Assembly (NCBI RefSeq): GCF_016599145.1
Contig: NZ_JAENKO010000024.1
Span: 1-63,062 of the forward strand
Length of the DNA stretch: 63,062 nt
Source: Tomitella cavernea
GTDB lineage: Bacteria > Actinomycetota > Actinomycetes > Mycobacteriales > Mycobacteriaceae
Direction: 5' to 3'
Shown here: piece by piece, positions 8,644 to 18,370 of the stretch
How positions within the stretch are numbered: the stretch's first letter is position 1
How the letters are laid out: the number at the start of each line of letters is the position of its first letter
Position numbers and translations under genes: made by a program
The notes under the pieces: model-generated
What the model saw: only the letters and a program-made list of their open reading frames with translations
Told to the model about the DNA's origin: nothing
The model's database searches: none

Positions 8644-9551
8644 GCGGCACCGCCCTCCCGGGGCGCCTGGAGGTGCTGGACCCCGGCCCCATGACCACTG
8701 TGCAGGACGGCGGACGCCCGGGCCGCGGCGCGCTGGGCGTGGGTCTATCGGGCGCCGCGGACCGGGGCGCCATGGCCGCGGCGAACCGACTGGTGGGCAA
8801 CGACGAGGGGGCCGCGGTCCTCGAGACGACGCTGGGCGGCCTGGCCGTGCGCGCCCGCCGGGCGGCGATCGTCGCGGTGACCGGCCCGGTCACCACCGTC
8901 GACGTCGACGGCTCCCCGGCCGGCTCGCATTGCCGCGTCCTCCTGCACGCGGGCCAGGTGCTGTCCGTCGCCGCACCTCCGCATGGCCTGCGGAACTACC
9001 TCGCGGTGCGCGGCGCGGTGGTGGAAATCCACGGGACCGACGGCGCCGTGCACCGGGCCGAGTTGGGGAGCCTCGCCACGGACCTGCTCTCCGGGCTGGG
9101 TCCGCCCGTACTGCGCGCGGGCGACGCGCTCGTCACCGGGCGCCCCGCCGCGGCCCTGCCCGCGACCGACCTGGTCCCGCCGGACTCCGCCGCGCACACC
9201 GCCCCCGTCCGGCTGCCCATCGTGTGGGGTCCGCGCGACGACTGGTTCACCGCCGGCGCCCGGCGGCTGCTGGCGGCCCGCGAATGGACGGTAATGCCCG
9301 ACACCGACCGGGTGGGGGCCCGGCTGCACGGCCCGGAGGGGCTGCGCCGCGCGCGCCGCGGCGAGCCGGCCTCGGAGCCGATGGTCACCGGGGCACTGCA
9401 GGTGCCCGCCGACGGGCTTCCGGTGCTGTTCTTGGCGGACCATCCCGTGACCGGGGGCTATCCGGTGATCGCGGTGGTGCGCCGCGCCGCTCTCGACGCG
9501 GCGGCCCAGTTGCGCCCCGGGGACCGGGTGGTGTTCACGGCCGCCGGGTGA
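8640..9551 (+). CDS. pxpC: 5-oxoprolinase subunit C (AHS2 domain)
   Basis: 303 residues, starting within the pxpB stop codon. Family motifs are DPGPMTTVQDGGRPG at the N-terminus, GLSGAADRGAMAAANRLVGN, and the C-terminal ILFL-like ADHPVTGGYPVIAVV block. It completes the PxpABC enzyme. Its 3' end overlaps the convergent membrane-protein gene by 17 bp, so no room is left for an ordinary intrinsic terminator between the two convergent transcripts. Confidence 0.92.
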   Translation: MSGTALPGRLEVLDPGPMTTVQDGGRPGRGALGVGLSGAADRGAMAAANRLVGNDEGAAVLETTLGGLAVRARRAAIVAVTGPVTTVDVDGSPAGSHCRVLLHAGQVLSVAAPPHGLRNYLAVRGAVVEIHGTDGAVHRAELGSLATDLLSGLGPPVLRAGDALVTGRPAAALPATDLVPPDSAAHTAPVRLPIVWGPRDDWFTAGARRLLAAREWTVMPDTDRVGARLHGPEGLRRARRGEPASEPMVTGALQVPADGLPVLFLADHPVTGGYPVIAVVRRAALDAAAQLRPGDRVVFTAAG

Positions 9552-9780
9552 GGACCCTGCGCAGCGCGTCCACGACCGCGAGCCCGGCCGCGGCCATCAT
9601 CACGATCGACGTGGTCACCCGCGCTCCGTCGTACATCGTCACCTCGATGGGGGGCTGCCCCTCGACGAGCACCGGTGTGCGCGCCGGCTGCACCCCCTGG
9701 TTCCAGAACCACACCGACATCGCGATCGCCACCAGCGCCACCACGGCTTCGGCGGCGGCGATCCACCGGGTCCGGGTCAT
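9535..9780 (-). CDS. Small two-helix membrane protein
   Basis: 81 residues from ATG 9780, which overlaps the stop of the upstream gene (ATGA). Two hydrophobic segments are visible: residues about 6-27 (EAVVALVAIAMSVWFWNQG) and 50-68 (TSIVMMAAAGLAVVDAL), separated by an external loop of about 25 residues. No family was recognised. It is the last gene of the hemB-downstream group; small membrane proteins occur at the same place in mycobacteria (Rv0513/Rv0514 region). Confidence 0.75.
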   Translation of the reverse strand: MTRTRWIAAAEAVVALVAIAMSVWFWNQGVQPARTPVLVEGQPPIEVTMYDGARVTTSIVMMAAAGLAVVDALRRVLTRRP

Positions 9781-10289
9781 TGCGGCCCCCGGCCCTTGAC
9801 GCCGGTCGCGCCCTTGCGCGGGCGGCGTCGGGCCACCAGCGGCTCCAGGACGGCGCGCAGTGCCGCATCGTCGCGCGCCCACGCCTGCCGCAGCGCACCG
9901 GAGCGCAGCTGCACGCCGATCCCCCGCCGTCCCCGCGGCACCACGGACAGCCCGCCCAGCGAGCGCGCCGATTCCCACGGTTCACGCGGATCCTGGCGCC
10001 GGCGGCCCTTGGGGGCCGGGGGGAACACGTGGACGATGTCGGCGATGGCGATGTCGTCGGTGCCCAGGCGCAGCGTGCTCCCTGTCAGCTCGACGGCGGT
10101 GTGCGTGCGGGCGGCGTGGATGATGAGCGCCCCCACCGCCGCCAGCACCGCGCCGGACACCAGCCACACGGGCACCGGCATGCCGCCGCCCATGACCGCG
10201 TCCATCACGATCCCGACGAGTGCGAACGCGGGCGCCAGCACGATGGGCCACCAGCGCGCGCCGGGCTCGGAGAACAGCGGGGCGCTCAC
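9777..10289 (-). CDS. Conserved membrane protein with soluble C-terminal domain
   Basis: 170 residues, coupled by 4-bp overlaps to both neighbours. Two membrane helices (about residues 14-36 and 40-62) are followed by a soluble half with beta-strand character (AVELTGSTLRLGTDDIAIAD) and a very basic tail (RRRPRKGATGVKGRG). This layout of two helices plus a PH-like domain is common in uncharacterised actinobacterial proteins. Function is unknown; the link to heme synthesis is only positional. Confidence 0.78.
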   Translation of the reverse strand: MSAPLFSEPGARWWPIVLAPAFALVGIVMDAVMGGGMPVPVWLVSGAVLAAVGALIIHAARTHTAVELTGSTLRLGTDDIAIADIVHVFPPAPKGRRRQDPREPWESARSLGGLSVVPRGRRGIGVQLRSGALRQAWARDDAALRAVLEPLVARRRPRKGATGVKGRGPQ

Positions 10290-10864
10290 CGCGGCCGCCC
10301 CCCGTAGAAGAACCGGTGCGCCTCACCGCGGTGCACGATCACCGACGCCCCTATGGCGAGCACGGCCTGCAGGATGGCGCAGACCTCCAGCACCACGGAG
10401 CCGTTGCTGTTGAAGCCCAGCAGCCCCTCGAATCCGATCACCGTGATGATCGCAGTGAATCCCACGAGCACCGCCCGCGCCCATGCCTTGCCGCGCAGCA
10501 TCCGGCGGGCCACCAGCCACGTCAAGCCGATGACGACCGCGCCGAGCACGCCGATCACGCCCAGCGACAGGTGGAAGCTGGAGACCACGTCGGCACGGGT
10601 GACGGGCTGGCCGTTCACCCCGCCGGAGAACCGTTCGAGCATCTCGTCGACGACGGTGTCCTGCAGCCCGGACATCACCAGGATCACCCCGACTGTGGTG
10701 CCGATGCCGAGCACCGCCACCAGGCACCACAACTCGTAGGCGATGCGCACCGCCGACGGCGCCTCGGGGGGACCCTCGCCGGTGCCGCCGGTGCCGCCGC
10801 TGCCCTGCCCCGTCCCCGGGTACCGGGGCGGCGGGGCGCCCGACAGCCGTTCATCGGCCTTCAC
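10286..10864 (-). CDS. Four-helix membrane protein downstream of hemB
   Basis: 192 residues with a Gly/Pro-rich cytoplasmic N-terminus of about 40 residues and four hydrophobic segments. These begin near ELWCLVAVLGIG, LSLGVIGVLGAVV, ARAVLVGFTAII and VVLEVCAILQAV. It begins 18 bp after hemB and overlaps the next membrane gene by 4 bp, so it is probably in the hem operon. Not recognised as a named family; such a gene follows hemB in related genera. Confidence 0.78.
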   Translation of the reverse strand: MKADERLSGAPPPRYPGTGQGSGGTGGTGEGPPEAPSAVRIAYELWCLVAVLGIGTTVGVILVMSGLQDTVVDEMLERFSGGVNGQPVTRADVVSSFHLSLGVIGVLGAVVIGLTWLVARRMLRGKAWARAVLVGFTAIITVIGFEGLLGFNSNGSVVLEVCAILQAVLAIGASVIVHRGEAHRFFYGGRPR

Positions 10865-10882
10865 TCGTGGATCACCACCGGG

Positions 10883-11866
10883 TCACCGCAGCATCGCGGC
10901 CGCTTCGGCCGCCCAGTAGGTGAGCACGATGTCCGCGCCGGCGCGGCGGATCGAGGTGAGCGACTCGAGGATCACCGCGTCGCGGTCGATCCATCCGTTC
11001 ACGGCCGCCGCGCTGATCATCGCGTACTCGCCGGACACCTGGTAGGCGGCGACGGGGACCGTCGACTCGGCCGCGACCTCGCGCAGCACGTCCAGATAGA
11101 GCATCGCCGGCTTGACCATGACCATGTCCGCGCCCTCGCCCAGGTCCAGGCGGGTCTCACGCAGCGCCTCGCGGATGTTGGCCGGGTCCTGCTGGTAGGT
11201 CTTGCGGTCGCCGATCAGGGTGGATCCGACCGCCTCGCGGAACGGCCCGTACAGCGCCGACGCGTACTTGGCGGAGTAGGCGAGGATGGAGGTGTGGCGG
11301 AAGTTCGCCGCGTCCAACGCCGCACGGATGGCGCCCACCTGGCCGTCCATCATGCCGCTGGGGCTCACCACGTGCGCGCCGGCCTCGGCCTGCGCCAGTG
11401 CGGTGTCCACGTAGCGCTGCACGGTGAGGTCGTTGTCGATGCGTTCGCGGCCGTTGGCGTCGCGGCTGAGCACGCCGCAGTGCCCGTGGTCGGTGAACTC
11501 GTCCAGGCAGGTGTCGGCCATGAGGACGGTGTCGTCGCCGAACTCGGACCGCAGCGCCCCCAGTGCCCTGTTGAGCACGCCGTCCGGGTCGACGGCGCCG
11601 CTGCCTGCGGCGTCCCGGTGCGCGGGCACGCCGAAGAGCATGAGCCCGCCCACACCGGCGGCGACCGCGTCGTGGGCCGCCCGCACCAGCGTGTCCTGCG
11701 TGTGCTGCACGACGCCGGGCAGCGATGCGATGGGCCGCGGGTCCGAGAGCCCCTCGGCCACGAACATCGGCAGCACCAGGTTGCGGGGCGTCGTGGTGGT
11801 CTCGGCCACGAGCCGGCGCATCGCCGGCGTGGTGCGCAGGCGCCGGGGACGGTGGTCTGGGTACAC
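10883..11866 (-). CDS. hemB: Delta-aminolevulinic acid dehydratase (porphobilinogen synthase)
   Basis: 327 residues from GTG 11866 with AGGAGG upstream; the longer open frame is not needed. It condenses two aminolevulinate molecules to porphobilinogen. Schiff-base lysines lie in LAYSAKYAS and MVMVKPAM. The metal loop reads DTCLDEFTDHGHCG, in which one zinc cysteine is replaced by Asp, so this is the magnesium-type rather than the zinc-type enzyme. It follows hemD by 89 bp in the order hemA-hemC-hemD-hemB. Confidence 0.95.
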   Translation of the reverse strand: MYPDHRPRRLRTTPAMRRLVAETTTTPRNLVLPMFVAEGLSDPRPIASLPGVVQHTQDTLVRAAHDAVAAGVGGLMLFGVPAHRDAAGSGAVDPDGVLNRALGALRSEFGDDTVLMADTCLDEFTDHGHCGVLSRDANGRERIDNDLTVQRYVDTALAQAEAGAHVVSPSGMMDGQVGAIRAALDAANFRHTSILAYSAKYASALYGPFREAVGSTLIGDRKTYQQDPANIREALRETRLDLGEGADMVMVKPAMLYLDVLREVAAESTVPVAAYQVSGEYAMISAAAVNGWIDRDAVILESLTSIRRAGADIVLTYWAAEAAAMLR

Positions 11867-11955
11867 GCTCTCCTCCTTAGGACCCCGTCGGACGGGGCCG
11901 CACCGCGGACGATACCCCGCCGCGTCGGACCGGCGGGGCGGGAAGCCGGACGCCC

Positions 11956-13521
11956 TCAGCGGCGGCGCGACTTCTTCCGCGGCGGCGGCAGCGCGCCCTC
12001 GGCCCGCAGTCGAGCAGCGTGCTCGGCCAGCGCCTCCACCAGCGGGATCACCTGCGAGACTTCCGGCTGCACATCCACGCGCAGCCCGAACTCGCGGGCG
12101 GTCTCCGCCGTCTTCGGCCCGATGCACGCGACGATGGTCCGGGCGTGCGGCTTGCCGGCGATGCCGACGAGGTTGCGCACCGTCGACGACGAGGTGAAGC
12201 ACACCGCGTCGAAGCCACCGGTCTTGATCATCTCGCGGGTCTCCGCCGGCGGCGGCGAGGCGCGCACCGTCCGGTAGGCGGTGACGTCGTCGATCTCCCA
12301 GCCGCGCTCGCGCAGCCCCTCGGCGATGGTCTCGGTAGCGATGTCCGCGCGCGGCAGCAGCACCCGGTTGACCGGGTCGAGGATCTCGTCGAACGGCGGG
12401 AACTCGGCCAGCAACCCCTCGCTGGTCTGCTCGGTGGCAGGCGGGATCATCTCCGGTTCGATACCGAAAGCGCGCACCCTGTCCGCCGTCGCCTGGCCCA
12501 CGCACGCGATCTTCACACCGGAGAACGCGCGCGCGTCCAGCCCGAATTCCTGGAACTTCTCCCACACGGCCTTGACCGCGTTGGTGGAGGTGAACACCAC
12601 CCACTGGTAGCGGCCGTCGACGAGACCCTTGATCGACCGCTCCATCTGGGCGGGGCTCCGGGGCGGTTCCACGGAGATGGTGGGCACCTCCTTGGGGATG
12701 GCGCCGTGGTCGACCAGCCGGCGGCTCATCGCCGCGGCCTGGTCCTTGGTGCGCGGCACCAGCACGGTCCACCCGTACAGCGCGCGCGACTCCCACCACG
12801 ACATCTTGTGCCGCTGCGAGACCACCTTGCCGATGGTGACGACCAGGGGGCCCACCATTTCGGAGCCGACCTCATCCAGCGTGCCGAGAGTGGCCTCCAC
12901 CGTGCGCTGTCGGCGCGTGGTGCCGCTCACGGTGATGGCGGCGGGCGTCGAACCGCTCATGCCGTGCTCCACCAGGGCGCCGGCCGTCTCGGCCAGGCGA
13001 CCGGAAGTGGCGTGCAGCACCAGCGGGCCGGGCGCGGCGGCCAGCGCCGCCCAGTCCACCTCGCCGCGCACGTCGAACTCGGTGTGCGCGGAGCCGATGG
13101 GCATGCCGGCGTAGGCGGGCACCGCGCTGCCGACGGGCACGCCCGGCACCACCTCGAAGTGCACCTGAGTACGGGCGATCGCGGTGATCTCGGCGATCAC
13201 CGAGTCGGTGGTCATCGGGTCGCCGGAGACCAGGCGGACCACGTCGTGGCCCTGCTTGGCCTCGGCGACGAGCGACTTGGCCACGTCCGCGGGGTCGCCC
13301 AGGGCGGGACGCACGTCGGGGCCGCCCTCGCCCGTCTCCTCGTCCACCGGGAGCCCGCTGCCGATGAAGGACACGACGCCCTCTTCGACGTCGGCATCGG
13401 TGTACGCGACGGTGGCGACGGCGAGGACCTCGCGGGCCCGCAGCGTCAGCAGGGCCGGATCGCTCGGACCGGCCCCCACGATCAGAATCCGTCCGGGGGT
13501 GGTCTTGCGTGCGCGGCTCAT
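11956..13521 (-). CDS. hemD: Uroporphyrinogen-III synthase fused to uroporphyrinogen-III C-methyltransferase-like domain
   Basis: 521 residues from ATG 13521. Residues about 10-250 are a SAM-dependent tetrapyrrole methylase domain (GRILIVGAGPSDPALLTLRA, VVRLVSGDPMTTDS, PGVPVGSAVPAYAGMPI). Residues about 260-500 are uroporphyrinogen-III synthase (VVFTSTNAV, TSSSTVRNLV). This CobA-HemD fusion is the usual arrangement in mycobacteria and relatives. The HemD half closes the linear tetrapyrrole, while the methylase half may feed precorrin/siroheme synthesis. The tail is strongly basic (PPPRKKSRRR). It lies 109 bp after hemC. Confidence 0.93.
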   Translation of the reverse strand: MSRARKTTPGRILIVGAGPSDPALLTLRAREVLAVATVAYTDADVEEGVVSFIGSGLPVDEETGEGGPDVRPALGDPADVAKSLVAEAKQGHDVVRLVSGDPMTTDSVIAEITAIARTQVHFEVVPGVPVGSAVPAYAGMPIGSAHTEFDVRGEVDWAALAAAPGPLVLHATSGRLAETAGALVEHGMSGSTPAAITVSGTTRRQRTVEATLGTLDEVGSEMVGPLVVTIGKVVSQRHKMSWWESRALYGWTVLVPRTKDQAAAMSRRLVDHGAIPKEVPTISVEPPRSPAQMERSIKGLVDGRYQWVVFTSTNAVKAVWEKFQEFGLDARAFSGVKIACVGQATADRVRAFGIEPEMIPPATEQTSEGLLAEFPPFDEILDPVNRVLLPRADIATETIAEGLRERGWEIDDVTAYRTVRASPPPAETREMIKTGGFDAVCFTSSSTVRNLVGIAGKPHARTIVACIGPKTAETAREFGLRVDVQPEVSQVIPLVEALAEHAARLRAEGALPPPRKKSRRR

Positions 13522-13630
13522 CGTTCGATCTCCAGAGTGAGTGCGAGGGTCATTACGTGGTCTGGTGCGGTGCAGGGCCGCAGTCTGCGCGGCGCGGCCG
13601 GTGGCGTGGGCCCCCGCGCTCCGTGGGCGG

Positions 13631-14632
13631 TCATCCGGGCACTCCCGCCCCCGGTGCCCCGCCCGGCCTGTCGGCCATGAGGTCGGCGGCGCCCATCTCC
13701 AGGAGCTCGTCCGCCACGCCGAGCCCCAGCGACTCGGCGTCGGCGACCGGCCCCACCCGGGAAGCGCGCAGCACCACGGTGCCGTCCTCCGCGGCCGCGG
13801 CGGCGCGCAGCGACAGCTCCAGCATGGGCGTGCCGTCCGGCCCGGTCGAGTCGACGACCTCGGCGAGCGCGCCGACCGGGGCGGTGCAGCCGGCCTCGAG
13901 ACGTGCCAGCACCGCGCGCTCGGCGACGACGGCGGCACGGGTGTCCGGGTCGTCGAGCCGCCGGACGAGCTCCACCAGCGCAGCGTCGCCGCTGCGGCAC
14001 TCGACGGCCAGGGCGCCCTGCGCCGGCGCAGGCAGCATCTGCAGCGGATCGATCGTCTCGGTGATGATCCCCGTGCGATCGGTGCGGTCCAGGCCGGCCC
14101 GCGCGAGGATCACCGCGTCGAGTTCGCCTGCGTCGACGCGGCCCAGGCGACGCTCGAGATTGCCCCGCAGCGGCTGCACGTCGAGCCCCAGGCCCAGCGC
14201 CCGCAGCTGCGCCACGCGGCGCGGCGCGGACGTGCCCACACGGGCCCCGGGCGGCAGTTCGCCGAGTGTCATGGCGTCGCGCGCCACCAGGGCGTCGCGG
14301 GCGTCCGCGCGCGCCGGCACGGCGGCGATGGTGAGCCCCTGCTCGGCGGTGGTGGGCAGATCCTTGAACGAATGCACGGCGATGTCGACCCGGTCGTCGC
14401 GGATGGCCTCGCGCAGCTCCGCGGTGAACACGCCCACGCCGATCTTCTCCACCGGGGACATGGACTTGTCGCCGGAGGTGCTGATGATGACGAGCTCCGC
14501 GGGGTGTCCGGCCGCGATGAGGGCGTCGCGCACTGTGCCGGCCTGGGTACGGGCCAGCACGCTGCCTCGCGTGCCCACGCGGATGGGATCGGGGATGCCC
14601 GCCGCTCCGGCGGCCGCCGGGTGATCGGTCAC
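13631..14632 (-). CDS. hemC: Porphobilinogen deaminase (hydroxymethylbilane synthase)
   Basis: 333 residues from a GTG overlapping the hemA stop (GTGA), so the two are translationally coupled. Typical motifs are [15 protein letters not shown] at the start, the catalytic-Asp region [19 protein letters not shown] and RGNLERRL. The cysteine carrying the dipyrromethane cofactor is in [12 protein letters not shown]. It polymerises four porphobilinogens to hydroxymethylbilane, the substrate of HemD encoded next. Confidence 0.95.
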   Translation of the reverse strand: MTDHPAAAGAAGIPDPIRVGTRGSVLARTQAGTVRDALIAAGHPAELVIISTSGDKSMSPVEKIGVGVFTAELREAIRDDRVDIAVHSFKDLPTTAEQGLTIAAVPARADARDALVARDAMTLGELPPGARVGTSAPRRVAQLRALGLGLDVQPLRGNLERRLGRVDAGELDAVILARAGLDRTDRTGIITETIDPLQMLPAPAQGALAVECRSGDAALVELVRRLDDPDTRAAVVAERAVLARLEAGCTAPVGALAEVVDSTGPDGTPMLELSLRAAAAAEDGTVVLRASRVGPVADAESLGLGVADELLEMGAADLMADRPGGAPGAGVPG

Positions 14633-16011
14633 AGTGTGCCCTCCTCTGCCAGGCTCTGATCGGCGGGTTCGACGTCGGTGGCGGACTCCGAGGAGCGCGC
14701 CACCGCGGCCGTCACGCCCGGCGCCAGTTCGAACAGCTCGCGCAGCGCCTCCGCATAGGACCCCCCGCCGGGGGCCGCCGCGAGCTGCTTGACCCGCACC
14801 GTGGGCGCGTGCAGCAGCTTGTCGACGACGCGCCGCACCGTGCGCTCCACCTCGGTCTTCTCGGCCTCGGTGAGGCCCGGGGCCTTCGATTCGAGCCGCA
14901 TCAGCTCGCCTTGGACCACCTCGGCGGCGCGCCGCCGCAGAGCGGTCACCGTGGGCGCCACCTCCGAGGCCCGCTGCTGCTCCAGGTAGGCGGCCAGCTC
15001 CGCGGCCACCAGCTCACGGGCCGCGGCCGCATCCGTCTCGGCCGCACCGGCGCCCGGATCCCGCCGCAGCGTCTCGATGTCCAGCAGATCCACGCCGGGC
15101 AAGCCCGCCACCGCCGGGTCGACGTCACGCGGCAAGCCCAGGTCGCAGATCACCAGCGGCGAATCCACCGTGCGGCGCGCGAGCGCGGTGTGCACGTCGG
15201 CGACGGTCAGCACCGCCCCGACGGAGCCTGTGCAGGTCACTACCACGTCGGCGGTACGCACGGCCGCCGCGAGTCCGTCGAAGCCGGCCGCCCGCGAGGA
15301 CACGCCGGCCTCCGCCGCGGTCTCGGCCAGCCGGGCTGCGCGCTCGGCGGTGCGGTTGACCACCGTCACCTCTCCGATACCGGCACGGACCAGATTGGCC
15401 ACGGCCAGCCCGCCCATCGCGCCCGCGCCGAGCACCACCGCCCGCCTGCCCGCCAGCCCCTCCAGGGCGCGCGGCCCGCCGAGCAGCGCCGCGGCGCGCT
15501 CCAGCGCCACCGACACCACCGACGCACCGGCAGAGTCGATGCCGGTCTCACTGTGCACGCGCTTGCCCACACGCAGCGCCTGCTGCGCCAGCTCGTGCAC
15601 CGCACGGCCGGCCACCTGCTGCGAGTCCGAGGCCGCGTAGGCGGTGCGGATCTGCCCGAGGATCTGCTGCTCGCCCACCACCATCGAGTCCAGGCCCGCG
15701 GCCACGGTGAACAGGTGCTCCACCGCGGACTCGCTGTAGCGCACGTACAGATGCGAGGTGAGCTCCTGCACGCTCATCCCCGATTGCTCCGCGAACAGCC
15801 CGCTGACCTCCGCGAGACCGCCGTGGAACGCGTCGACGACGGCGTAGATCTCGATGCGGTTGCAGGTGGAGACCACCATGGCCTCGGCGACGTGCGGGCG
15901 CCGCACCAGCGCGTCCAGCAGCTTGGGACGGTCCGCCTCCGACACCGCGGCGCGCTCGAGCGTGGACACCGGCGCGCTGCGGTGCGACATCCCGACCAGC
16001 AGAATGCTCAT
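14629..16011 (-). CDS. hemA: Glutamyl-tRNA reductase
   Basis: 460 residues from ATG 16011 with GGAGGT about 9 nt upstream; an in-frame ATG 21 nt further out lacks a good site. It is the first enzyme of the C5 pathway, reducing glutamyl-tRNA to glutamate-1-semialdehyde with NADPH. Visible features are [12 protein letters not shown], the catalytic Cys50 in [25 protein letters not shown], the nucleotide-binding [12 protein letters not shown] and the C-terminal dimerisation helices. hemC, hemD and hemB follow, so this is the head of the heme operon. Confidence 0.95.
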   Translation of the reverse strand: MSILLVGMSHRSAPVSTLERAAVSEADRPKLLDALVRRPHVAEAMVVSTCNRIEIYAVVDAFHGGLAEVSGLFAEQSGMSVQELTSHLYVRYSESAVEHLFTVAAGLDSMVVGEQQILGQIRTAYAASDSQQVAGRAVHELAQQALRVGKRVHSETGIDSAGASVVSVALERAAALLGGPRALEGLAGRRAVVLGAGAMGGLAVANLVRAGIGEVTVVNRTAERAARLAETAAEAGVSSRAAGFDGLAAAVRTADVVVTCTGSVGAVLTVADVHTALARRTVDSPLVICDLGLPRDVDPAVAGLPGVDLLDIETLRRDPGAGAAETDAAAARELVAAELAAYLEQQRASEVAPTVTALRRRAAEVVQGELMRLESKAPGLTEAEKTEVERTVRRVVDKLLHAPTVRVKQLAAAPGGGSYAEALRELFELAPGVTAAVARSSESATDVEPADQSLAEEGTL

Positions 16012-16032
16012 GCCGCGGCCACCTCCATCCAT

Positions 16033-16632
16033 ACGCCCGCCCGTTCCCGGACAGCGGCGTGCCGGACGACGGCGCCGGGCGGACGTATGCGACTATTGGG
16101 GACGCCGTGATCACAGCATCCGGCGCAGGTCCTGACGGGCCGCCCGCCGGATCGGATGCCATCGGCGGTGACGCGCCGGCCACCGGGGCGGACCAGCGTC
16201 GGGCGGGCGGACGCTGGGCGTCGATCTGTCACGTCGCGGGCTCCTCGTGCAGCCGAAGTGAATGAGCGTCCGGGACGGGAGCGTCCGCCTGGCACGCTTG
16301 CGCGCGGCCCGAGGGCCGTGACGCAACCGCGGCGGGCCTGGACGCGGCACCGCCGTCGGCATCATCGTGCATGCGGGACGGCGTTGCCCGGACACAGCCG
16401 CATCAACGCAGCTCTGACCCAGCACCCCGGTGCTTGGTTCACACCACGGTAACCGTTCGTCACCCCCGGCACAAAGTTGACGCGGCATGCCCTTACACGC
16501 TACGGCGACGGCCGCCGCACCCGGGTCCACTACCGCCCGCCGACCACCACCGCCTAGCATGCGCCCGGTCCGTCGCTGGGCGCGGACGGCCGGCGCCCGC
16601 CGCGACGGACTCCGCGGCTCCGGCGCCCGGGC
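16033..16632. other. 600-bp gene-free leader upstream of hemA
   Basis: No frame here has protein-like character. The stretch lies between hemA and the glutaredoxin-like gene and must hold the heme operon promoter. The only short palindrome noted is CGGTAACCG at about 16447-16455, near GGTTCACACCACGG. No clear Rex-type or heme-regulator site could be fixed by eye. Confidence 0.4.
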
Positions 16633-16932
16633 TCAGCCGGCCAGGTCGGCGCGCAGCCGTTCCTCGTCGACCTCCCAATAACTGTGCTCCCGCCCGTCGA
16701 GCAACACCACCGGGAGCCTGTCGCCGAACTCCGCGCGCAGCTCCGGCCGCTCCGCCGCCGCAGCATCCACGTCCACCGACGACACGGCGATCCCGAACTC
16801 CTTGCACACCAGGTCAAGCCGCTCCCGCGCCGCGTCGCAACCCCCGCAGCCCTCCCGGGTGAGCAGCGTGACCTCCCGGCCTCCCGCGGCCGCGCCGCCG
16901 CTCGAACCCGATCCCCTGTCCGCAGTGGCCAC
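16633..16932 (-). CDS. Glutaredoxin-like protein (Rv0508 type)
   Basis: About 99 residues from GTG 16932, with GGAGG upstream; the start is the least certain part. The core EVTLLTREGCGGCDAARERL has the thioredoxin-fold beta strand and a CGGC redox motif, then SSVDVDAAAAERPELRAEFGDRLPVVLLDG with the cis-proline, and a short tail. This small family (DUF836-like) sits directly upstream of hemA in mycobacteria, as here. It probably acts in thiol redox control in the cytosol; partner and substrate are unknown. Confidence 0.85.
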   Translation of the reverse strand: MATADRGSGSSGGAAAGGREVTLLTREGCGGCDAARERLDLVCKEFGIAVSSVDVDAAAAERPELRAEFGDRLPVVLLDGREHSYWEVDEERLRADLAG

Positions 16933-17326
16933 CGTCGTGCACCTTCCTCCCGAGTCTCCGGGCCCGCCGCCGCGCCCGGCGGGCCCCAATCGACCAGCCC
17001 AGTCAACCACCCCCGTCAACCGCCTCCCGCCGACCTCCGTCCCTCCTCGCCGCCCCGGCGACGGCACGCCCGGCCGCCACCGCACCGGATCGCGCCGCCG
17101 GCGCAGAGATCATTGTCCGCAGAGATCATTGTCACAGTGTCCGTGCCCTGCGAGCGGTGCCGGGCTCGGACTTCCGCACAGGGCCGCGCCGCGCGTGTGC
17201 CGCGCCCCCGCACCCCCGGGCCGACGGTTACTGTTGGGGTGACCGTTCAGGTCCACGGCCCGCCGGGGATGCGGGCCGCGACCGCCGGGAGCGGCCACCA
17301 GGATTCAGGCGGATCAGGAGGATGCG
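16933..17326. other. Divergent control region with a 16-bp tandem repeat
   Basis: 394 bp between the glutaredoxin-like gene and the SerB-like gene, without a supported gene. It carries two adjacent identical 16-bp units at 17102-17133. A strong AGGAGG at 17316-17321 serves the GTG at 17327. Confidence 0.55.
17102..17133. repeat. Tandem 16-bp repeat, candidate operator
   Basis: CGCAGAGATCATTGTC occurs twice back to back (17102-17117 and 17118-17133), followed by ACAGTGT. The AT-richer GATCATTGTC core stands out in this GC-rich spacer between divergent genes, as expected for a pair of regulator sites or a duplicated promoter element. Confidence 0.8.
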
Positions 17327-18337
17327 GTGCCAGACCACCGGGAGCAGCCGGACCCGCAGGATTCCTCGGTGCGGCGCCGCATCGCCCGCCTCAGTACCCG
17401 CAACCCGCTGGGGCCCAGCCTGGGCGAGCTTCTGCAGAACCTCGCGGGCGAGGCCAGCGCCGACGCCGCCCACGCCCAGTTGGAGGCCGAATCCACCGAC
17501 GAGGGCGCGCCGGGTCTGCCCGGCGCGTGGCCGGAGCGCGCGCCGGCACGGACCCCACCGCCGCGCGATCTCACCGCCGCCGCCTTCTTCGATGTGGACA
17601 ACACCATGGTCCAGGGCGCCTCGATCATCCACTTCGCGCGCGGCCTCGCCTCCCGCAACTACATCGAGCTGTCCGACATGGCGCAGTTCGGATGGCAGCA
17701 ACTCAAATTCCGGGTCAGCGGCAAAGAGAACAGCGACGACGTGGCCAGCGGCAAGGAGAAGGCCCTCTCGTTCATCGCGGGCCGCGAGACCGCGGAGTTC
17801 ACCCGCCTCGGCGAGGAGATCTACGACGAGATCCTCGCCGACAAGGTCTGGACGGGCACCCTGGAATTGGCCCGGCGGCACATCGACGCCGGCCAGCAGG
17901 TGTGGCTGGTCACCGCGACGCCGCAGGACCTGGCGCAGGTCATCGCCAAGCGTCTTGGCCTCACCGGCGCTCTGGGCACCGTGGTGGAGAGCGAGGACGG
18001 CGTGTTCACCGGCCGTCTCGTGGGCGACATCCTGCACGGACCGGGCAAGGCGCACGCGGTGCGGGCGCTGGCCGTGCGCGAGGGGCTCGACCTCAAACGG
18101 TGCACCGCGTATTCGGACAGCCACAATGACGTGCCCATGCTCACCGCGGTGGGCACGGCCGTCGCCGTCAACCCGGACGCCGACCTGCGCGAACTGGCCC
18201 GCAACCGCGGCTGGGAGATCCACGACTTCCGCACCGGACGCAAGGCGGCGAAGATCGGCGTGCCCACGGCGCTCGCGCTCGGGGCGATCGGCGGCGCCGC
18301 CGCGACCGTGCTGGGGCGCCGCGAACAGTCGGCGTGA
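17327..18337 (+). CDS. serB1: HAD-IB phosphatase, SerB1-like
   Basis: 336 residues from GTG 17327 (AGGAGG 5 nt upstream; the nearby ATG at 17322 is out of frame). The first 80 residues are polar and variable. The HAD subfamily IB core starts at [13 protein letters not shown], with the nucleophile Asp and second Asp, then [20 protein letters not shown] and [16 protein letters not shown]-terminal hydrophobic stretch [20 protein letters not shown] suggests membrane association. It matches Rv0505c (serB1) by position. Activity as phosphoserine phosphatase is a family guess; other phosphomonoesters are possible. Confidence 0.85.
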   Translation: MPDHREQPDPQDSSVRRRIARLSTRNPLGPSLGELLQNLAGEASADAAHAQLEAESTDEGAPGLPGAWPERAPARTPPPRDLTAAAFFDVDNTMVQGASIIHFARGLASRNYIELSDMAQFGWQQLKFRVSGKENSDDVASGKEKALSFIAGRETAEFTRLGEEIYDEILADKVWTGTLELARRHIDAGQQVWLVTATPQDLAQVIAKRLGLTGALGTVVESEDGVFTGRLVGDILHGPGKAHAVRALAVREGLDLKRCTAYSDSHNDVPMLTAVGTAVAVNPDADLRELARNRGWEIHDFRTGRKAAKIGVPTALALGAIGGAAATVLGRREQSA

Positions 18338-18370
18338 GCCGGAGGGCTCACAGCCGGGCCGCCTCCGCCG

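Noticed and set aside
13522-13938. N-terminal extension of the hemD frame
   Set aside because: It overlaps hemC in another frame and is Arg/Pro/Ser-rich; ATG 13521 gives the family length.
16156-16452. Plus-strand open frame of 98 codons upstream of hemA
   Set aside because: Arg/Pro/Ala-rich without motifs, no ribosome-binding site, and not conserved as far as I know.
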